Shown one piece after another: positions 23,882 through 35,166 of a stretch of 64,000 nucleotides of DNA. The notes below the pieces were generated by a model. The model was not told where the DNA came from, did no database searches, and was given only the letters and a program-made list of their open reading frames with translations. How positions within the stretch are numbered: the first letter of the stretch is position 1; each line of letters opens with the position of its first letter. Both the position numbers and the translations under genes were made by a program. Where the stretch lies: NCBI RefSeq assembly GCF_003047285.1, contig NZ_PZYX01000003.1:248001-312000 (forward strand), read 5' to 3'. Origin of the DNA: Nocardioides allogilvus (GTDB taxonomy: Bacteria > Actinomycetota > Actinomycetes > Propionibacteriales > Nocardioidaceae).

Positions 23882-26553
23882 AGGGTTGGCGCCCTGCCCT
23901 GAGGCTGGCGTGGCGAGACGTGCTCCGGGCTCGTGGCCGCAGCATCCTGGTGCTCTTCATGATCGCGCTCCCGGTGCTGGCAGTGACGGCTGCTTCCGTC
24001 GTGCAGGCGACCGCCGACGTCAGCTCGCTCGAGGGGGTCGAGCGCACCATGGGCTCGGCGCAGGCGCGGGTCCATCCGACGGGCGGAAGTGCCGTCCTGC
24101 AGGCCCCGGACCCCGGATCCGGGATGTGGACCCAGACCGGCTCGGGGGAGGCGTCGACGTCGGCCGAGCTCGCTGAGGCCCTGGGCGGTCGCGACTTCAT
24201 CACCATCGCCGACGGTCACGCCAACATCCCGCTGGGTGATCGCCGTGTCACGGCCTTGGCGACCGAGGTCGACCTGAGCAGCCCACTCGCCGAAGGTCTC
24301 TTCGACCTGCGCGTGGGTGAGCTCCCTGCCCGACCGGGTGAGGCCGTCGTCAACGACGCCTTCGCCGAGCGCGGAGTCGCCATCGGCGACGCTCTCGAGG
24401 TGCTCGGTCACGACGTCACCGTCGTCGGCATCGGCCGCGACGCCGAACACCGCAAGGAACTGACGGTCATCTCACCGCCGGGCAGCTTCGGCGACCACTT
24501 CACTGGCGATCGGGTCGCGCCCGACTGGTTGGTCGGCGGAGACCCGGTGCTCTGGTCGGACGTGCTGGCGCTCAACGAGCTGGGTGCTCTCGTCCACTCG
24601 CGCGCAGTGCTGACCGACCCGCCTCCCGTCGTCGAGATGGCCGAACGCATGGGCTACGACACGGGCCGCGGCCTCTACATCACGGTCGCGGCGCTCGTCA
24701 TCACCATGGCGCTGCTCGAGGTGGTGCTGCTCGCCGGCCCGGCCTTCGCGGTCGGAGCCCGCCGCCAGGCGCGCAACCTCGCGCTGATGGCCGCCTCCGG
24801 TGGCACGCCGCGCCAGGCCCGCCGCGTGGTGCTCGCGTCCGGCATCGTGCTCGGGGGCCTCGCGGCCCTGATCGGCGCCGTGCTCGGTGTGCCGCTCGGG
24901 TTTGTCCTCCTGCCTGTCGTCCAGCGGTTCAGCAACGCTTGGTTCGGCCCCGACGACGTCAACTGGCTGGTGGTCTCCATCGTGGCCGCCTTCGGCCTCC
25001 TGAGCGCACTGCTCGCCGCGGTGGTGCCGGCCTGGCTGGCCTCGCGACAGGACGTGGTCGCCGTACTCTCCGGACGTCGTGGCGACCCGCCACCGTCCCC
25101 CCGCACGCCGGTCCTCGGGGTCCTCCTGCTCGGCGCCGGCATCGGGCTGTCCGTCGCCGGAGTCCGGCGGGGTCACCTCTTCAACTTCTACGAGGCGGGC
25201 CAGTACGCCATCGCCTTCGGTGCCGTCGTCTCCGTGTTCGGGATGATCTTCATCGTGCCGCTGGTCGTGACCTTGTTGGCACGGTTGTCCGGGAGCCTGC
25301 CCCTCGTGATGCGGTACGCCGCCCGCGACGCCGCCAGGCACCGCACCCGCACCGTCCCGGCGATCGCCGCGGTGGCCGCGACCGTGGCTGGCGTCGTCGC
25401 GCTCGGCATCGCCAACACCAGTGACGAGAAGCAGAACCGCGAGACCTACACGCGCTCGTTGCCGATGGACACGGGCCTGATCAACATCTATCCGACGGAG
25501 TCCATGGACGGCTCCGCTTCGGTGCCTCCTTCCCAGCAGACGTGGGACCGGGCGCAGGCCATCGTGCGGGCGCAGGCGCCCGAGATCGACACGGAGCTGG
25601 TGGAGGGGCTGCGTTTCGCAAGCGATGCAAATGCCTTCGTCCACGTCAGCCTCTCCGTTCCAAGTGCGCAGATGCTCTTGTCCGGGTGGGGCGGCACTCT
25701 CGGCTCGGACCTGCTGGTCGGCGAGGTGGTCCCCGGCTTCCTCGAGGTCGACGACGAGGGAGGCGCGCGTGCTGCCCTCCAGGCAGGAAAGGCCGTTGTC
25801 CTCACCGACCACCCTGTCAACCTCGATGAGGTGACACTGACGATGGAACGGTGGGACGGGGAAGGCGACGAGACTGCCTCCACGTCGAGTCTGACCTGGC
25901 CCGCCCACTTCGTCGAGACGGACGCCGAGATGCCGCCGACGCAGGCCATCATTCCCGCCGCGTTCGCCGCGGAGCTCGACCGGCCCGTCGAGACGGTCGC
26001 CCTCTATCTCGGGGGCGAGATCTCGAAGGACCAGGAGCAGGCGATCCGCGAGGAGATCACGGGCCTTGATGCGAATGCCTACCTCATCGTCGAGCGCGGT
26101 TACGAGACCCCCGACGAGATCTTCATCCTGCTGCTCGTCCTCTTCACCCTCGGCGGCGTGCTGATGCTCGGCGGGACGCTGACCGCGACCTTCCTGGCGC
26201 TGTCCGACGCCCGTCCCGACCTGGCCACCCTGTCCGCAGTGGGAGCGGCTCCGCGTTCGCGGCGAGGAGTCGCTGCGTCGTACGCACTGGTCGTCGGTTT
26301 CGTCGGGGGCGTCCTCGGTGCGCTGGTCGGCTTCATCCCAGGGGTGGCGATCACCTATCCGCTCACCGGATCAGCCGGGCAGTCCTGTTCCTCGGGCGCC
26401 GACGGGATGCTCGTCTGCGAGTCAGCCGGGCCGTTCCTCGACATCCCGTGGTTGCTCATCCTCGGCCTCGTCGTGGCGCTGCCCCTGCTCACGGCGGCGA
26501 TCGTCGGCCTGACCGCGCGCTCACGGCTGCCGCTGGTGACCCGGCTGACCTGA
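23878..26553 (+). CDS. FtsX-like ABC transporter permease
   Basis: An 891-residue permease with an N-terminal membrane anchor (about 20-42), a large extracytoplasmic region, a first FtsX domain (about 260-385; GARRQARNLALMAASGGTPRQARRVVLASG), further helices near 405 and 440, a second extracytoplasmic region (about 515-745) and a C-terminal FtsX domain (LLVLFTLGGVLMLGGTLTATFLAL ... LSAVGAAPRSRRG). This duplicated layout matches Gram-positive MacB-like permeases linked to peptide resistance or signalling. It starts with GTG overlapping the ATPase stop. Confidence 0.9.
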   Translation: MKGWRPALRLAWRDVLRARGRSILVLFMIALPVLAVTAASVVQATADVSSLEGVERTMGSAQARVHPTGGSAVLQAPDPGSGMWTQTGSGEASTSAELAEALGGRDFITIADGHANIPLGDRRVTALATEVDLSSPLAEGLFDLRVGELPARPGEAVVNDAFAERGVAIGDALEVLGHDVTVVGIGRDAEHRKELTVISPPGSFGDHFTGDRVAPDWLVGGDPVLWSDVLALNELGALVHSRAVLTDPPPVVEMAERMGYDTGRGLYITVAALVITMALLEVVLLAGPAFAVGARRQARNLALMAASGGTPRQARRVVLASGIVLGGLAALIGAVLGVPLGFVLLPVVQRFSNAWFGPDDVNWLVVSIVAAFGLLSALLAAVVPAWLASRQDVVAVLSGRRGDPPPSPRTPVLGVLLLGAGIGLSVAGVRRGHLFNFYEAGQYAIAFGAVVSVFGMIFIVPLVVTLLARLSGSLPLVMRYAARDAARHRTRTVPAIAAVAATVAGVVALGIANTSDEKQNRETYTRSLPMDTGLINIYPTESMDGSASVPPSQQTWDRAQAIVRAQAPEIDTELVEGLRFASDANAFVHVSLSVPSAQMLLSGWGGTLGSDLLVGEVVPGFLEVDDEGGARAALQAGKAVVLTDHPVNLDEVTLTMERWDGEGDETASTSSLTWPAHFVETDAEMPPTQAIIPAAFAAELDRPVETVALYLGGEISKDQEQAIREEITGLDANAYLIVERGYETPDEIFILLLVLFTLGGVLMLGGTLTATFLALSDARPDLATLSAVGAAPRSRRGVAASYALVVGFVGGVLGALVGFIPGVAITYPLTGSAGQSCSSGADGMLVCESAGPFLDIPWLLILGLVVALPLLTAAIVGLTARSRLPLVTRLT

Positions 26554-26566
26554 GGGGTCGTCGGTT

Positions 26567-26640
26567 TCACGGCTTGAGTGGGGATCTGAGCGGTTACCGC
26601 GCCTGATGCCGTGGCTTGAGCGTCAATATGGACGCTCAAG
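26567..26640 (+). repeat. 74-bp dispersed repeat, right copy flanking the PadR-ABC operon
   Basis: Same orientation and exact length as the copy at 22378-22451. The 3' part is a 10-bp stem CTTGAGCGTC-AATATG-GACGCTCAAG (26615-26640). It begins 14 bases after the permease stop, so the hairpin could also terminate the operon. Confidence 0.8.
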
Positions 26641-26666
26641 CAGGAGTCGCGTGTCCACCCACTAAA

Positions 26667-26703
26667 AGTCAGTCTTGACTGTTTGTTGATCTGGCCCCAC
26701 GAT
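26667..26703 (+). promoter_or_regulatory. TetR promoter with dyad over the -35 box
   Basis: -35 TTGACT (26675-26680), 17-bp spacer, -10 CACGAT (26698-26703), then seven bases to the ATG at 26711. The dyad AGTCA-GTCT-TGACT (26667-26680) covers the -35 and suggests autorepression by the TetR protein. Confidence 0.65.
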
Positions 26704-26710
26704 GGGTCAC

Positions 26711-27310
26711 ATGACGACGACCGCCCGCGTGCCCCAGGAGCAACGCAGCCGCGCGATGCGGCTGCGCCTGCTCGAGGCGACGGTCGAGTGCCTGGTCGAG
26801 CGCGGCTACTCCGGTACGTCGACCACGCTGGTCAGCACGCGCGCCGGCGTCTCTCGCGGTGCCCAGCTGCACCACTTCCCGACCAAGAACGACCTCGTCG
26901 TCGCGGCCGTCGAGCACCTCACCGTCCTCCGGGGTGCCGAGATCGCCGACGCGGTGGCGGGGCTGCCGACCGGGCGCAGGCGGACCCGCGCCGTACTCAC
27001 CATGCTGGGCGACCACTTCGCCTCGCCGGTCTTCACCGCCGCCCTCGAGCTGTGGGTCGCCGCGCGCACCGACGAGGCCCTGCTCGCCGCGGTCGGACCG
27101 CTGGAGCAGCGGGTCGGGCGCGAGGTGCACCGGCTCACCGTCGAGGCGCTCGGCGCCGACGAGTCGCAGCCCGGCGTGCGCGAGCTCGTGCAGGCCACCC
27201 TCGACCTCGTCCGCGGGCTCGGCCTCGCCAACACCATCTCCGACGACGCCGCCCGGCGCCGTCGGATCCTCGACCACTGGGCCGACGTGCTCGACCGGGA
27301 GCTGGCGTGA
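26711..27310 (+). CDS. TetR family transcriptional regulator
   Basis: A 199-residue TetR-type regulator with HTH at about 12-58 (RLRLLEATVECLVERGYSGTSTTLVSTRAGVSRGAQLHHFPTKNDLVVAAVEHL) and a helical ligand domain. The ATG at 26711 is seven bases after a -10 box, so the alternative ATG nine bases upstream is less likely. It stands 136 bases before, and on the same strand as, an acyl-CoA catabolic operon, which it probably represses. The ligand may be an acyl-CoA of that pathway. Confidence 0.9.
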   Translation: MTTTARVPQEQRSRAMRLRLLEATVECLVERGYSGTSTTLVSTRAGVSRGAQLHHFPTKNDLVVAAVEHLTVLRGAEIADAVAGLPTGRRRTRAVLTMLGDHFASPVFTAALELWVAARTDEALLAAVGPLEQRVGREVHRLTVEALGADESQPGVRELVQATLDLVRGLGLANTISDDAARRRRILDHWADVLDRELA

Positions 27311-27316
27311 CCGGCT

Positions 27317-27395
27317 GGGGCACCAGATCGGGGTCGTACGGCGACGTGGGCCCGATCTCGTTCCCCGCCCGCTGCGCTGGGGAACCAGATCGGGC
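27317..27395 (+). promoter_or_regulatory. Leader with mutually exclusive hairpins before the AtuA operon
   Basis: Segment A (27317-27332) and segment C (27379-27395) are near-repeats containing ACCAGATCGGG. Both can pair with segment B (27350-27366): 17-bp B:C arms with one mismatch, 16-bp A:B arms with two. Only one hairpin can form at a time. The region sits between the TetR stop and the GTG at 27447. Confidence 0.5.
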
Positions 27396-27446
27396 TCAGA
27401 ACAGCCTTCGACCCCGCTTTCGTTCCCCAACTGAGAAGAGTCACCA

Positions 27447-28229
27447 GTGACCGACGTACTCACCACAGTCCTCGACGACCTGACGGCCGAGGGCGACGTC
27501 CTCGACGCGCTGGTCGCCGACCTCGACGAGGCCGGCTGGCGCACGCCGACGCCGGCGCCCGGCTGGGACGTCGCCACCCAGATCTCGCACCTCGCGTGGA
27601 CCGACGAGGTCGCGGTCAAGGCCGCCACCGACAAGGAGGCCTGGGACGAGGCGGTGGTGCTCGCGATCGCCGACCCGACCGGCTTCGTCGACACCGAGGC
27701 GATCGCCGGCGCCGAGGCCGCGCCTGCCGACCTGCTCGCCCGCTGGCGCTCGGGGCGCACCGCGCTGCGCGAGACGCTCGCGGCCTTCGACGGCGGCAAG
27801 ATGCCGTGGTTCGGCCCGCCGATGTCACCGACCTCGATGGCGACCGCGCGGCTGATGGAGACCTGGGCGCACAGCCTGGACGTGCACGACGCGCTCGGCG
27901 TCACCCCGGAGCCGAGCGACCGGATCCGGCACGTCGCCCACCTCGCCGTACGCACCCGTGACTTCTCCTTCGTCACCCAGGACCTGGTGCCGCCGAGCGC
28001 GGAGTTCCGCATCGACCTGGTCAGCCCGAGCGGCAACGTGTGGTCGTTCGGGCCCGAGGACGCCGAGCAGACGGTGACCGGTTCGGCGCTCGACCTGTGC
28101 CTCCTCGCCACGCAGCGGGTCAACCGCGCCGACACCGACCTCGTCGCGACCGGCCCCGACGCCGACCGCTGGCTCGACATCGCGCAGTGCTTCGCGGGAC
28201 CGCCCGGAGAGGGGAGGAGCAAGGCATGA
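27447..28229 (+). CDS. TIGR03084-like DinB/maleylpyruvate-isomerase fold protein
   Basis: A 260-residue protein of the DinB-2/MDMPI superfamily. The pattern LTAEGDVLDALVADLDEAGWRTPTPAPGWDVATQISHLAWTD (about 12-53) with His48, and the later ETWAHSLDVHDALG (about 138-151), supply the histidines expected for a metal site. Members of the TIGR03084 group travel with acyl-CoA and AtuA genes in actinobacteria; their reaction is not known to me. The GTG start has a GAGAAGAG site. The next gene overlaps by four bases (ATGA). Confidence 0.8.
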   Translation: MTDVLTTVLDDLTAEGDVLDALVADLDEAGWRTPTPAPGWDVATQISHLAWTDEVAVKAATDKEAWDEAVVLAIADPTGFVDTEAIAGAEAAPADLLARWRSGRTALRETLAAFDGGKMPWFGPPMSPTSMATARLMETWAHSLDVHDALGVTPEPSDRIRHVAHLAVRTRDFSFVTQDLVPPSAEFRIDLVSPSGNVWSFGPEDAEQTVTGSALDLCLLATQRVNRADTDLVATGPDADRWLDIAQCFAGPPGEGRSKA

Positions 28230-29983
28230 GCCTTGGTTTCGACACGGGCGCTGGGCGCCCTGCTCAACCGGCGGTCAGGATCGGCAACTGCTCCGGCTTC
28301 TACGGCGACCGCCTGAGCGCCATGCGCGAGATGCTCGAGGGCGGCGAGATCGACGTGCTGACCGGCGACTACCTCGCCGAGCTGACGATGCTGATCCTCG
28401 GCAAGGACACCATGAAGGACCCGTCGCTCGGCTATGCCAAGACGTTCGTCCGGCAGGTCGAGGACACCCTCGGGATCGCGCTCGAACGCGGCGTGAAGAT
28501 CGTCTCCAACGCCGGCGGCCTCAACCCGGCGGGGCTGGCGACGAAGCTGGGGGAGGTCGCGAACGGCCTCGGCCTGGCGCCGAGGATCGCCTACGTCGCC
28601 GGCGACGACCTGCGTCCGCTCGGCCTGTGGGAGGGCGCGCTCACGGCCAACGCCTACCTCGGCGGGTTCGGCATCGCCGCGGCCCTGACACGAGGCGCCG
28701 ACATCGTCGTCACCGGCCGCGTCACCGACGCGTCGCTCGTCGTTGGGGCGGCGGCCGCGCACCACGGGTGGTCCATGACCGACCACGACGCCCTCGCCGG
28801 CGCGGTCGTGGCCGGCCACGTGCTCGAGTGCGGAACGCAGGCGACCGGCGGCAACTTCAGCGGCTTCCGGTCGCTGCCGCACACGGGCACCCCGCTCGGC
28901 TTCCCCCTCGCCGAGGTCGCGGCCGACGGCTCCTCGGTGATCACCAAGCACGACGGCACCGGCGGCGCCGTCACGGTCGACACCGTCACCGCGCAGCTCG
29001 TCTACGAGATCCAGTCCACGCGCTACCTCGGTCCCGACGTCACCACCCACCTCGACTCGCTGTCCCTCGAGCAGGTCGGCCCCGACCGCGTCGCCATCAC
29101 CGGCGTCCGCGGCGAGGCTCCGCCGGAGCAGCTCAAGGTCTGTGTCAACGAGCTCGGCGGCTGGCGCAACAGCGTCGAGCTCGTGCTGACCGGTCTCGAG
29201 ATCGAGGCCAAGGCCGACTGGGTGCGCACCCAGCTCGACGCCGCCCTCGCCGCGAACCCGCCGGCCGAGGTCGCCTGGTCACGCCTGGCCATGCCCGCAC
29301 CCGACGCCGACTCCGAGGAGGGCGCGTCGGCGCTGCTGCGCTGCACGGTCAAGGACTCCGCGCCCGAGCCGGTGGGCCGGGCCTTCACGTCGGCTGCCGT
29401 CGAGCTCGCCCTCGGGTCCTACCCCGGCTTCACCATGACCGCGCCGCCGGCACCCGCGACGCCGTTCGGCGTCTATCGCGCGGAGTACGTCGACCGCTCG
29501 GTCGTCGAGCACACCGTCGTGCACGCAGACGGAGACAGGGAGGTGATCGGGAACCCCCCGGTCTCCACGCTGCCACCGGCCACCGACATCGGCGCGCGCC
29601 CGTCGCCGTACCCCTCACCGTCCGACGTGCTCACGCGGCGGCTGCCGCTGGGCACCTTCGTGCACGCGCGCTCGGGCGACAAGGGCGGCGACGCGAACAT
29701 CGGGCTGTGGGTCGCCCACGACGGTCGCGACGACGTCTACGCCGATCGTGTCGAGTGGCTGTGCAAGGTGATCAACCCCCGGCGGGTGCGCGAGCTGGTC
29801 CCGGAGTCGGCCGACCTCCAGGTCGAGGTGTTCCTGCTGCCCAACCTCGGCGCGGTCAACGTCGTCATCCACGGCCTCCTCGGCGCGGGGGTGGCCGCCT
29901 CGACGCGGTTCGACCCCCAGGCCAAGGGCCTCGGCGAGTGGATCCGCTCGCGCCACGTCAACATCGATGGAGGACTCCTGTGA
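28226..29983 (+). CDS. Acyclic terpene utilization AtuA-like protein (DUF1446)
   Basis: A 585-residue protein. The main part (about 18-455) is the AtuA/DUF1446 domain (RIGNCSGFYGDRLSAMREMLEGGEIDVLTGDYLAELTM). The C-terminal 100 residues (LGTFVHARSGDKGGDANIGLWV ... VNVVIHGLLGAGVAASTRFDPQAKGLGEW) form the small domain often fused to it. In Pseudomonas, AtuA is needed for citronellol and geraniol catabolism, but its reaction is unclear. Here it lies with carboxylase and dehydrogenase genes like an Atu set. Other branched acyl-CoA substrates are possible. Confidence 0.85.
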   Translation: MSLGFDTGAGRPAQPAVRIGNCSGFYGDRLSAMREMLEGGEIDVLTGDYLAELTMLILGKDTMKDPSLGYAKTFVRQVEDTLGIALERGVKIVSNAGGLNPAGLATKLGEVANGLGLAPRIAYVAGDDLRPLGLWEGALTANAYLGGFGIAAALTRGADIVVTGRVTDASLVVGAAAAHHGWSMTDHDALAGAVVAGHVLECGTQATGGNFSGFRSLPHTGTPLGFPLAEVAADGSSVITKHDGTGGAVTVDTVTAQLVYEIQSTRYLGPDVTTHLDSLSLEQVGPDRVAITGVRGEAPPEQLKVCVNELGGWRNSVELVLTGLEIEAKADWVRTQLDAALAANPPAEVAWSRLAMPAPDADSEEGASALLRCTVKDSAPEPVGRAFTSAAVELALGSYPGFTMTAPPAPATPFGVYRAEYVDRSVVEHTVVHADGDREVIGNPPVSTLPPATDIGARPSPYPSPSDVLTRRLPLGTFVHARSGDKGGDANIGLWVAHDGRDDVYADRVEWLCKVINPRRVRELVPESADLQVEVFLLPNLGAVNVVIHGLLGAGVAASTRFDPQAKGLGEWIRSRHVNIDGGLL

Positions 29984-31131
29984 CGACCTTCGACCATGGC
30001 TGGAGCCCTGAGCGGCTCGCCCTGAAGCGCTCGGCGATCGAGTTCACCCAGCGCGAGGTCACCCCCCACCTCGACGCCTGGGAGCGCGAGGGGGAGATCC
30101 CGCGCGACTTCCAGAAGAAGCTGGCCCATGCTGGCCTGCTCGGCGTGGGCGTCGCCGAGGAGGTCGGCGGCGACGGCGGCGACCTGCTCGACGTGTGCGC
30201 CATGCAGGAGGGCTTCATGGAAGGCGGCTGGTCCGGCGGGCTGATGGCGGGTGCCTTCACCCACGGGATCGCCATCCCGCACATCGTGGCCAACGGCTCG
30301 CCGCACCTCGTCGACACCTATGCCCGCCCGGTCCTCGCCGGGGACCTGATCGGTTCCCTCGGCGTCACCGAGCCCGGCACCGGTTCCGACGTCGCCGGCA
30401 TCACCACCCGAGCCGTCCGCGACGGCGACGACTGGGTGATCAACGGCGCGAAGACCTTCATCACCTCGTCGGTGCGCGGCGACTTCGTCACCACCGCCGT
30501 CCGCACCGGCGGCCCGGGCGCCCACGGGATCTCGCTGATCGTGGTGCCGAAGGGCACGCCCGGCTTCACCGTCTCCCGCAAGCTGGAGAAGATGGGCTGG
30601 CTCTGCTCCGACACGGGCGAGCTGTCGTACGCCGATGTGCGCGTGCCCGCCGCCAACCTGGTCGGCGAGGAGAACCACGGCTTCTACTACATCGCCCAGC
30701 AGTTCGTCACCGAGCGGATCTGGCTGGCGCTGATGGGCTATGGCCACGCGCAGCGCTGCCTGACCCTGACCGCGCAGTACTGCCAGGACCGCGAGACCTT
30801 CGGCAAGCCGCTGGTCGCCAACCAGGTCGTCCGGGCCAAGCTCGTCGAGATGCACCGCCAGGTCGCGATCGCGCGCAGCTACACCCTCGAGGTCGCCGCG
30901 CGGTACGTCGCCGGCGAGGACGTCATCGCGGAGGCCTGTCTGGCCAAGCAGACCGCGGTCGACACTGCCGTCTGGGTCGCGGACCAAGCCGTCCAGCTGC
31001 ACGGCGGGATGGGCTACATGCGCGAGTCCGAGGTCGAACGCCACTACCGAGACGTCCGCCTGCTGCCGATCGGCGGTGGCGCCACCGAGGTGCTCACCGA
31101 CCTGGCAGCCAAGCTGTTGGGATACGCATGA
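29980..31131 (+). CDS. Acyl-CoA dehydrogenase
   Basis: A 383-residue FAD enzyme that introduces an alpha,beta double bond into acyl-CoA. The flavin motif GVTEPGTGSDVAGI (about 128-141), WVINGAKTFITSS and the C-terminal GGMGYMRESEVERHYRDVR are conserved. The canonical catalytic Glu of the YEGT motif is replaced (PIGGGATEV), while Glu245 in FVTERIWLAL occupies the place used by isovaleryl-CoA dehydrogenase, suggesting branched-chain substrates. The GTG start overlaps the AtuA stop (GTGA) and has a GGAGG site. Confidence 0.9.
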   Translation: MTTFDHGWSPERLALKRSAIEFTQREVTPHLDAWEREGEIPRDFQKKLAHAGLLGVGVAEEVGGDGGDLLDVCAMQEGFMEGGWSGGLMAGAFTHGIAIPHIVANGSPHLVDTYARPVLAGDLIGSLGVTEPGTGSDVAGITTRAVRDGDDWVINGAKTFITSSVRGDFVTTAVRTGGPGAHGISLIVVPKGTPGFTVSRKLEKMGWLCSDTGELSYADVRVPAANLVGEENHGFYYIAQQFVTERIWLALMGYGHAQRCLTLTAQYCQDRETFGKPLVANQVVRAKLVEMHRQVAIARSYTLEVAARYVAGEDVIAEACLAKQTAVDTAVWVADQAVQLHGGMGYMRESEVERHYRDVRLLPIGGGATEVLTDLAAKLLGYA

Positions 31132-31594
31132 ACCTCGTGAGGCCGCTCGGCGGCGACGTGACGATCTGGATGGACGCCCCGCCCGCCGAGGTGTGGGCCC
31201 TGGTCAGCGACGTCACCAGGATCGGCGAGTTCTCGCCCGAGACCTTCGAGGCGAAGTGGACCCGCGGCTCGACCGGTCCCGAGGTGGGCGCCCACTTTGC
31301 CGGCCACGTGAAGCGCAACGGGGTCGGCCCGACCTACTGGTCGCCGTGCCGCGTGACCGTCTGTGAGCCGGAGCGGGTCTTCGAGTTCGCCGTCGGCACC
31401 GACTCGGTGACCGCGAACAACTGGGGCTACCGACTGACGCCGCGTGACGGCGGCACCGACGTGACGGAGTACTTCCGCCTCGAGACGAGCCTTCCGATGC
31501 GCGTCTACTGGGCGCTGCTCGGTCGCCTGCGCGGACGCACCAACGAGCGCGGGATGCGCACCACCCTCGAGCGGATGAAGGCGGTGCTGGAGTC

Positions 31595-31598
<4 letters not shown>
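31128..31598 (+). CDS. SRPBCC (START-like) family protein
   Basis: A 156-residue protein of the polyketide cyclase / SRPBCC fold: GGDVTIWMDAPPAEVWALVSDVTRIGEFSPETFEAKWTRGSTGPEVGAHFAGH at the N-terminus, WGYRLTPRDGGTDVTEYF in the middle and a final helix. These proteins form a hydrophobic cavity that binds lipids or other apolar ligands. Within this operon it may bind or deliver an acyl intermediate; nothing more specific can be read. It overlaps both neighbours (ATGA each). Confidence 0.85.
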
Positions 31599-33186
<1,588 letters not shown>

Positions 33187-33190
<4 letters not shown>

Positions 33191-35166
33191 CGATCAACAG
33201 ACTCCTCGTCGCCAACCGGGGCGAGATCGCCCGGCGGGTGTTCCGCACCTGCCGCGAGCTCGGCATCGAGACCGTCGCCGTCCACTCCGACGCGGACGCG
33301 CAGATGCCGTTCGTGCTCGAGGCGGACGTCGCCGTACGCCTGCCGGGCAACACGCCGGCCGAGACCTACCTGCGCGGCGACCTCGTCATCGAGGCGGCCC
33401 GCAAGGCCGGCGCCGACGCGATCCACCCGGGCTACGGCTTCCTCTCCGAGAACGCCGCCTTCGCCCGCCAGGTCGGCGATGCCGGGCTGACCTGGGTCGG
33501 TCCTGACCCCTCCTCCATCGAGCAGATGGGCTCGAAGATCGAGTCCAAGAAGCTGATGGAGGCCGCGGGGGTGCCGGTCCTGGGCAACCTGACGCCCGAG
33601 ACGGCGTCCGCCGCCGACCTGCCGCTGCTGGTCAAGGCCAGCGCCGGCGGTGGTGGCCGCGGCATGCGGATCGTCCGCTCGCTCGGCGCCCTCGCCGGCG
33701 AGATCGAGAAGGCCGCGTCCGAGGCGGAGTCCGCCTTCGGCGACGGCACGGTGTTCGTCGAGCCGTACGTCGAGAGCGGCCGTCACATCGAGGTGCAGGT
33801 GCTCGGCACGGCCGGTCGGACGTTCGTGCTCGGCGAGCGCGACTGCTCGGTGCAGCGCCGCCACCAGAAGGTGATCGAGGAGGCGCCGGCCCCTGCCCTG
33901 CCCGACGCGACCCGCACCGCGCTGCACGACGCGGCCCGGGCGGCCGCGGAGGCGATCGACTACCGCGGCGCCGGCACCGTCGAGTTCCTCTACGACACCG
34001 ACAAGGACCGCTTCTTCTTCCTGGAGATGAACACCCGGCTCCAGGTCGAGCACCCGGTCACCGAGGCGGTGCTCGGCGTCGACCTCGTCGCGCTCCAGCT
34101 CGCCGTCGCCGAGGGCCGGTCGCTGGCCGACCTCGAGGTGGGCCGGCCCCGCGGCCACGCGATCGAGGTGCGCCTCTATGCCGAGGACCCGGCCCACGAC
34201 TACCAGCCGCAGAGCGGCCGGATCGCACGCTTCTCCGTGCCCGGTGTGGTCTCCGAGTTCGAGGGGCCGTCGACGTACGGCATCCGGCTGGACTCGGGCG
34301 TCGGTGCCGGTGACGAGATCGGCACGTTCTACGACGCGATGATCGCCAAGGTGGTCGTGCACGCCCCGACGCGCGAGCAGGCCCTGCGCCAGCTCGCCGG
34401 GGCGCTGGCGAAGGCGCAGCTGCACGGGCTGGTCACCAACCGCGACCTGCTGGTCAACCTGCTGCGCGACCCGGTCTTCGCCGAGGCGCGAATGCACACG
34501 ACCTGGCTCGACGGTGCCGACCTGACCGCGCTCGCCGCGGCCCCCGGCGGTCCCGACGCTGTCGCGCTGAGCGGTTTCGCCGCCGCGGTGGCGCTGGCCG
34601 AGCGCGCCCGCACGGATCGCCCCGTCCAGCAGCGGATCCCGGCGGGCTTCCGCAACGTCGTGGCCCAGCCGCAGCTCACGCAGTTCCAGCACGGCGACGA
34701 GGTCCTCGACGTCCGGTGGTTCGGCGGCCGGTCCTTCACCTCCGCCGACCTCGACGACGTGACGGTGCTCGAGGCCGGGCCCGAGACGGTCCGGCTCGAC
34801 GTCGGCGGGGTCCAGCGCACCTTCATGGTCAACACCGACGGGGAGCGCGTGGACGTCGAGTCCTCGCTCGGCCACGTCGCGCTGCGCCGTACCCCCCGCT
34901 TCGTGGACCCGGCCGACCAGGTCGCGGAGGGCTCGCTGCTGGCGCCGATGCCCGGGAGCGTGATCGCGGTCCGGGCGGCGCTCGGCGACGTGGTCGCCGA
35001 GGGCCAGCCGATCCTCGTGATGGAGGCCATGAAGATGCAGCACACCATCGCCGCGCCCTATGCCGGCACGCTCACCGAGCTGCCGGCGGCCGTCGGGCAG
35101 CAGGTCGAGGCGGGCTCCGTGCTCGCGGTGGTCACCCCGGACGAGACCGACGAAGGAGCAGCCTGA
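33187..35166 (+). CDS. Acyl-CoA carboxylase alpha subunit (biotin carboxylase + BCCP)
   Basis: A 659-residue subunit that carboxylates biotin with ATP and bicarbonate. Biotin carboxylase spans about 1-450 (LLVANRGEIARRVFRTCRELGI; ATP-grasp loop KASAGGGGRGMRIV; FLEMNTRLQVEHPVTEAVLGVDLV). A linker follows, and the C-terminal biotinyl domain ends with the biotin site EAMKMQH, Lys616. This two-subunit layout is that of methylcrotonyl-, geranyl- and actinobacterial acyl-CoA carboxylases. Starts with GTG overlapping the beta-subunit stop. Confidence 0.95.
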
